Shown: in pieces, positions 59,847 through 64,000 of the stretch
Layout: the number at the start of each line of letters is the position of its first letter
Numbering within the stretch: position 1 is the stretch's first letter
From: Neoaquamicrobium microcysteis
GTDB taxonomy: Bacteria; Pseudomonadota; Alphaproteobacteria; Rhizobiales; Rhizobiaceae
Direction of reading: 5' to 3'
Length of the DNA stretch: 64,000 bases
NCBI RefSeq assembly: GCF_008180155.1
Contig: NZ_VSZS01000066.1
Coordinates: 186,001 to 250,000 of the forward strand
The notes under the pieces: model-generated
Databases searched by the model: none
What the model saw: only the letters and a program-made list of their open reading frames with translations
What the model was told of the DNA's origin: nothing
Position numbers and translations under genes: made by a program

Positions 59847-62301
59847 CACCTTCTCCATCCGCAGGCGCATCTTCGCGCTTGCCGTCTCGCTGCTGCTGGT
59901 GGCGGCGCTCGCGCTTGCAGCCTTTATTCACGATTACGCCCAGCGTGCCGCCGACCGTGCATTCGACCGGCTCCTGGCTGCTTCGGCGCTGACGATCGCC
60001 GGTGCGGTGCAGATCGAGGACGAGGCCGTTCTGGTGGAGCTGCCGTTCGCGGCGTTCGCGATGTTTTCCGGCAGCGACCGGCTGTTTTATGCTGTGCGCG
60101 GGCCGGACGGCGCGCTCGTGACCGGTTATGACGACCTTGGAGCCGAGCTCGCGCCGGCAACGTCCGCAGAACCTGTATTTCAGGACTTGTCCTATCGTGG
60201 CGAAACCCTCCGACTTGCAAGTGTCGGCAGGCTCCTCTCGTCAGCCGATGCGGCGGCATGGGTGACTATTCGCGTGGCCGAGACGCAAAACGAACGTGAA
60301 GCCCTCTCGGCCGAAATCCTGTCCAACGCGATGGTGCCGCTGGCTGCGCTTACTTTGCTGGCAATCGGTATTGTCTGGTTCGGGCTGGGGCGCACTTTCG
60401 CGCCGCTGTCTGCTCTGGAACAGGAGCTGCGTGCGCGTTCGCCCGACGATCTTTCGCCGGTAACGGTGCCGGTGCCGGCAGAGGTCAGTCAGCTCGTCGC
60501 CGCGCTCAATCTCTTCACTGGACGCCTGCGTCTTGCCATAGAACGCATGAGTGGTCTGGTGACGGAAGCCGCCCATGAAGTGCGCACACCGCTGGCGTCG
60601 CTGCGCGCGCAGGCGGAAATCGCCATGGACGAGCCAGACGCCGACAGGCTGCGCAAGCGTGTGGCGCGCATCCATCAGAGTGCAGCACAGGCAAGCCAGC
60701 TCGTATCGCAGCTTCTGATGGACGCGACGATCTCCCATCGTCTCGAAATGCGCGACGCGCGGCCGACGCGCGTGGACGCGCTGGTGGAGGAAGTGCGAGG
60801 TCGCCTCGACGCGGCGGCGGCCGAGAGGCTGGACGTTTTCATCTCCGACGAGGCGGCCGAGGCGGAGCTTCTCGCCGACAGGGTGGCGATCCGCGAGATG
60901 CTTCGGAACGTCGTGGACAATGCGATGCTCTATTCTTCGGGGCTCGTCGAGATCGTCGCTGGCATGAGCGAAAAGCAGACGGTTAAGCTATGCGTGCAGG
61001 ATCGCGGACCGGGCATCGCGGACGGGGAAAAGGATGCCGTGCTGGAGCGTTTCAAGCGCGGCAGCACGGGCGAAGGCAAGACTGGCTCGGGGCTGGGGCT
61101 GGCGATCGTGAAACGTGTTGTCGATTCCCATGGTGGGACCCTGCAACTTGCCGATCGCGAAGGAGGCGGGCTGGTGGTGGAAATGGAGCTGCCTCTATTG
61201 CGCACGGGGTCTGTCGGCCAAGCGGCCTCGCATGTTGCGGCTGCATCGATCCTGCTTGTTGGACTGCTCTTGCTGCCTGTTCAGGGGCTTGCCAACGAAA
61301 CCCGCTATCCGGCCCTGTCGCCTTCGTTCCAAGGAGAGCGCACGCTCACCATCGTCGGAACGACCGATACGCCGCTGTTCGCGCATTTCATCGAGGGGTT
61401 TCAGCGCACGAGGCCCGACGTGGGCGTCCTTTATCGCGAGACCGACACGCTGGTGATGTATGAGGAGTTTCTTGACGGTGGCATCGAGCCGAAGCCCGAC
61501 CTCATGATAAGTTCGGCGGCCGATCTCCAGCTGAAGCTTGCCAATGATGGCCACGCGCTGGCGCATGCTTCGCCGCATCTGGCCACGCTGCCCGCCTGGG
61601 CGCGGTGGCGCGGCGAGGTGATCGGCTTCACCTTTGAGCCTGCGGTCATTATCTACAATCCGCGCCTTTTGGCGGAGAGCGAATTGCCGCGCACGCATCT
61701 GAGGCTAGCGGAGTTACTGGAAGAACAGCCCGAGCGTTTTCGCGGCATGGTCGGCACCTACGACATCGCCAAGAGCGGCGTCGGCTATCTGCTGGCCGCG
61801 CAGGACCAGCTCATCTCGTCCAATTTCTGGCGGCTGGCGGCCGCGTTCGGCCGTGCCCGGGTCCATCTGAGCGGGTCGAGCCCGGATATCCTCGATCGCG
61901 TGGCGCGCGGCGATCTTGCGCTTGGCTACAATGTGCTCGGCTCCTATGCGCTGGCGCGGCAGGCGGCCGGCGCGGAGATCGGCATCATCGTGCCGGACGA
62001 CTATGTGCTGGTGCTGACCCGCACGATGCTGATCCCGCGTGACGCGCCGGATACCGAGCTCGCGCGAGCCTTCGTCGACTACGCGCTTTCGCCTCAGGGC
62101 CAGAGCGTGGCGGCGGGCGAGGTGGCGCTGGGTTCCATAGTGCCGGGGTCGTTCGGTCGGTTCACCTCCGAAGCGATCTCTGCGCGGGGCAGGGGCGCGA
62201 TACAGCCGCTCGCACTGGGGCCGTCGCTGCTCGTCTTTCTCGACCAGCAGCGTCGAAGCCGGTTTCTGGCGACATGGCGGGAGATCGTCTCGCCCCGATA
62301 G
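59836..62301 (+). CDS. Sensor histidine kinase fused to a C-terminal periplasmic binding-protein domain
   Basis: 821 residues. TM1 is at residues ~12-31, a periplasmic region at 32-163, TM2 at 164-186, a HAMP-like stretch, then the kinase with EAAHEVRTPLASL (His247), LRNVVDNAMLYS, QDRGPGIADGE and GSGLGLAIVKRV. A further hydrophobic segment, ASILLVGLLLLPVQGLA at about 470-486, looks like a signal/anchor and should return the chain to the periplasm. Residues ~500-815 then form an Fbp/PgtC-type (COG1840) binding protein: LTIVGTTDTPLFAHFIEGF, PDLMISSAADLQLKLAND, FEPAVIIYNPRLL and DDYVLVLTRTMLIP. No frameshift separates the parts. The fused domain may sense ligand for the kinase. Confidence 0.85.
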   Translation: MGGSTFSIRRRIFALAVSLLLVAALALAAFIHDYAQRAADRAFDRLLAASALTIAGAVQIEDEAVLVELPFAAFAMFSGSDRLFYAVRGPDGALVTGYDDLGAELAPATSAEPVFQDLSYRGETLRLASVGRLLSSADAAAWVTIRVAETQNEREALSAEILSNAMVPLAALTLLAIGIVWFGLGRTFAPLSALEQELRARSPDDLSPVTVPVPAEVSQLVAALNLFTGRLRLAIERMSGLVTEAAHEVRTPLASLRAQAEIAMDEPDADRLRKRVARIHQSAAQASQLVSQLLMDATISHRLEMRDARPTRVDALVEEVRGRLDAAAAERLDVFISDEAAEAELLADRVAIREMLRNVVDNAMLYSSGLVEIVAGMSEKQTVKLCVQDRGPGIADGEKDAVLERFKRGSTGEGKTGSGLGLAIVKRVVDSHGGTLQLADREGGGLVVEMELPLLRTGSVGQAASHVAAASILLVGLLLLPVQGLANETRYPALSPSFQGERTLTIVGTTDTPLFAHFIEGFQRTRPDVGVLYRETDTLVMYEEFLDGGIEPKPDLMISSAADLQLKLANDGHALAHASPHLATLPAWARWRGEVIGFTFEPAVIIYNPRLLAESELPRTHLRLAELLEEQPERFRGMVGTYDIAKSGVGYLLAAQDQLISSNFWRLAAAFGRARVHLSGSSPDILDRVARGDLALGYNVLGSYALARQAAGAEIGIIVPDDYVLVLTRTMLIPRDAPDTELARAFVDYALSPQGQSVAAGEVALGSIVPGSFGRFTSEAISARGRGAIQPLALGPSLLVFLDQQRRSRFLATWREIVSPR

Positions 62302-62390
62302 CCGATGACAGGCGGATGACAGGTTGACCTGTTAAGGTGCCGGCAACCGGGAGGAACCGGCCACATATCATACCTGTCTGGGAGGACATC

Positions 62391-63341
62391 ATGAAGACTT
62401 TCGCGCTCGCCGCCGCAGCGGCGCTGCTTTCCGCATCCACCGCATTCGCGCAGATGGCGGAGCTCAAGATCATGGCGCCGGCGGCCCCTGGCGGCGGCTG
62501 GGACCAGACCGCCCGCACGATCCAGTCGACGCTTCAGGCCGAAGGTCTGGCAAGCAACATCCAGGTCGAGAACGTCGGCGGCGCCGGCGGCACCATCGGC
62601 CTCCAGCAATTCGTGAACAATTCCAGTGGTGACGGCTCGGCAACCATCGTCGGCGGCTACGTCATGGTCGGCGCGATCATCGCAAACGACTCGCCGGTGT
62701 CCCTCGCCGACGTGACGCCGATCGCGCGCCTTACGGGCGAGTATGTCGTCGTCGTCGCCCCCGCCAGCAGCGAAATCGACAATGCCGAACAGCTCGCTGA
62801 AAAGCTGCGCGCCGATCCCGGGTCGGTCACTTGGGCCGGCGGCTCGGCAGGCGGCGTGGATCACATCGCGGCCGGCATGTTCGCCAAGGCCGCGGGCGCC
62901 GATCCGGCAGAGATCAACTACATCCCGTATGCGGGCGGCGGCGAGGCACTGGCGGCACTGCTCGGCAATCAGGTGAGCGTCGGCGTTTCGGGCTATAGCG
63001 AGTTCTCGGCGCAGATCGAGGCAGGGGCGCTCAAGGTCATCGGCATCACCGCGCCGGAGCGTCAGTCCTACCTAGACGCCCCTACCTTCGCAGAGCAAGG
63101 CTTCGACGTTGACGTTCAGAACTGGCGAATGATCGCCGGTGCGCCCGGCATTTCCGACGAACAGCGCGAAGAACTCCTTACCACCATCCGCACAATGGCG
63201 GAGTCGGATACCTGGAACGGCGAGCTGGAAACAAAGGGCTGGGTGAACACCTATCTCGACGGTGACGAGTTTGCCGCCTACCTCGAAGGCGAAACGGAGC
63301 AGACCGCCGCCATCCTTTCCGAACTCGGGATCACCCAGTAA
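62391..63341 (+). CDS. tctC: Tripartite tricarboxylate transporter substrate-binding protein TctC
   Basis: 316 residues from ATG 62391 behind GGGAGGA. A signal peptide (residues 1-21, ending AFAQ) precedes the TctC/Bug fold: LKIMAPAAPGGGWDQTARTIQSTL, VENVGGAGGTIGLQQFV, VTPIARLTGEYVVVV, VTWAGGSAGGVDHIAAGMF, YAGGGEALAALLGNQVSVGVSGYSE and VIGITAPERQSYLDAPTFAEQG. It binds a carboxylated substrate, for example citrate or another tricarboxylate, and hands it to TctA/TctB. It follows the two-component pair after 89 bases, so separate induction is possible. The ligand is not deducible. Confidence 0.88.
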   Translation: MKTFALAAAAALLSASTAFAQMAELKIMAPAAPGGGWDQTARTIQSTLQAEGLASNIQVENVGGAGGTIGLQQFVNNSSGDGSATIVGGYVMVGAIIANDSPVSLADVTPIARLTGEYVVVVAPASSEIDNAEQLAEKLRADPGSVTWAGGSAGGVDHIAAGMFAKAAGADPAEINYIPYAGGGEALAALLGNQVSVGVSGYSEFSAQIEAGALKVIGITAPERQSYLDAPTFAEQGFDVDVQNWRMIAGAPGISDEQREELLTTIRTMAESDTWNGELETKGWVNTYLDGDEFAAYLEGETEQTAAILSELGITQ

Positions 63342-63355
63342 GCGGGACGACGAAC

Positions 63356-63889
63356 ATGTCTTCGGATGAAGAAGGAGCCGGCGGCAGCCGGCTCCATTCG
63401 GATGATGGGACGACTGGTAGGGACCTCGCGGGGCTTGGCATAGCGCTGGCGTTGTTCGCTCTGGCAGCCCTGATCTGGTGGGACGCGTCTGGCTACCCCG
63501 TCAGGCGCAGCTACGCGCAATTCGGCCCGGAAATCTTTCCCTACATCGTCGCGGCGGGCCTCGCCGTGTTCGGTCTTCTTACGGTTCGACTGGCACTGTT
63601 GTCCGAGTTTCCTCCGCGAGAGGAAATGAGCTGGCCGCCGGTGCTATGGATCGTGAGCGCCATCGCCGCAGAGATCTTGCTGCTTCGCATTGGAGCGGGC
63701 TTCATTCTCGCCTCGGGCACGCTGTTCGGCTTTGCCGCGCGCGGTATGGGACGGCGGCCCGTATGGTTGACCATACTGGTCGGGATCGTCGTTTCAGCGC
63801 TTCTCTATACCCTGTTCCGCCACGGGCTCGGCCTTTCGCTGCGCGCCGGTCCGCCAGAACGGCTGATCGACGGCCTGTTCCGACGCTGA
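63356..63889 (+). CDS. tctB: Tripartite tricarboxylate transporter small subunit TctB
   Basis: 177 residues. A hydrophilic N-terminus of about 22 residues is followed by four membrane helices (about 25-43, 60-82, 95-113, 135-153), the TctB plan. SGYPVRRSYAQFGPEIFPYIVAAGLAVFGLL is the family's first loop-plus-helix block. It is 14 bases after tctC and 15 bases before tctA. Confidence 0.82.
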   Translation: MSSDEEGAGGSRLHSDDGTTGRDLAGLGIALALFALAALIWWDASGYPVRRSYAQFGPEIFPYIVAAGLAVFGLLTVRLALLSEFPPREEMSWPPVLWIVSAIAAEILLLRIGAGFILASGTLFGFAARGMGRRPVWLTILVGIVVSALLYTLFRHGLGLSLRAGPPERLIDGLFRR

Positions 63890-63904
63890 GGAAAGCAACG
63901 CGCA

Positions 63905-64000
63905 ATGGATACCTTTTCGCTTCTGCTCAACGGCCTTTCGGTCGCGTTCGAGCCGATGAACCTGATGTTCGCCTTCATCGGCGTCGTCCTTGGAACGGCC
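63905..64000 (+). CDS. tctA: Tripartite tricarboxylate transporter large subunit TctA (partial, N-terminus)
   Basis: The first 32 codons lie in the window and the rest is cut by the right edge. The start MDTFSLLLNGLSVAFEPMNL and the following hydrophobic segment reaching GVVLGTA match the TctA N-terminus, in which a long conserved helix carries G-x-x-x-G motifs. The position directly after tctC and tctB supports the name. Confidence 0.8.
   Translation, partial: MDTFSLLLNGLSVAFEPMNLMFAFIGVVLGTA

Overview
The window is about 64 kb of GC-rich DNA with the gene content of an alphaproteobacterium of the order Hyphomicrobiales, most likely a Mesorhizobium/Phyllobacteriaceae-type bacterium. The evidence is a rhizobial rhamnose locus with a bifunctional aldolase-dehydrogenase, a bcsN-type cellulose operon, a plcP-btaA-btaB betaine-lipid operon, an RpoE-ChrR (ECF11-type) cluster and a TctCBA transporter. 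Genes are tightly packed, many with 4-base ATGA overlaps. I found no gene-free stretch over 300 bases, no insertion sequence, no prophage, no CRISPR array and no rRNA. One tRNA gene (CAU anticodon, probably tRNA-Ile2) lies at 28166-28241.

Layout. 1-12527: L-rhamnose-type catabolism. A minus-strand operon runs from a DeoR repressor through a sugar kinase, an ABC importer (ATPase, two permeases, binding protein), a second class II aldolase, a ribulokinase-like kinase and a HAD-IIA protein to a partial gene that is probably rhamnose isomerase. The bifunctional RhaD is divergent, and a 9-bp perfect inverted repeat lies between the two units. 12537-16596: a FadR-type GntR regulator, a TRAP transporter and an RpiB-type isomerase. 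16856-28241: mixed housekeeping and stress genes (two GNATs, TetR with twin operators facing a VOC protein, GyrI-like protein, YjbQ, HlyU, SDR, an exonuclease-CBS-DUF294 fusion, an OmpA protein with a long Glu/Ala/Pro linker, YcgN, an NTF2-like protein, SIMPL). 28370-33948: signalling (hybrid PAS kinase, PilZ-like protein, OmpR-type regulator, GAF-EAL phosphodiesterase). 34041-43010: a bcsN-A-B-Z plus TPR cellulose operon whose BcsA carries a PilZ domain, so the neighbouring EAL protein may influence it.

43060-51496: a photooxidative-stress cluster. An ECF sigma factor and ChrR head a five-gene operon (DUF1295 protein, cyclopropane-synthase-like methyltransferase, unknown membrane protein). 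Around it are photolyase, DUF1365, DUF2147, DUF2177 and a COG2907-type flavoprotein. Three promoter-like elements share TGATCC, an 18-nt spacer and a TA-starting hexamer; two of them have TAGAA. 51483-53904: a non-canonical amidohydrolase and a xylose-isomerase-like TIM barrel protein. 53998-56812: a Pho box followed by plcP-btaA-btaB, a phosphate-starvation lipid-remodelling operon. 56871-58979: mobA, threonine synthase and a small membrane protein. 59166-64000: a TctD-like regulator, a histidine kinase fused at its C-terminus to a periplasmic binding-protein domain, and tctC-tctB-tctA (the last cut by the window end).

The strongest leads are the kinase/binding-protein fusion, the shared sigma-E promoter signature, the Pho box on the lipid-remodelling operon, the second aldolase-kinase-phosphatase module in the rhamnose operon, and the RpiB gene inside a TRAP operon.
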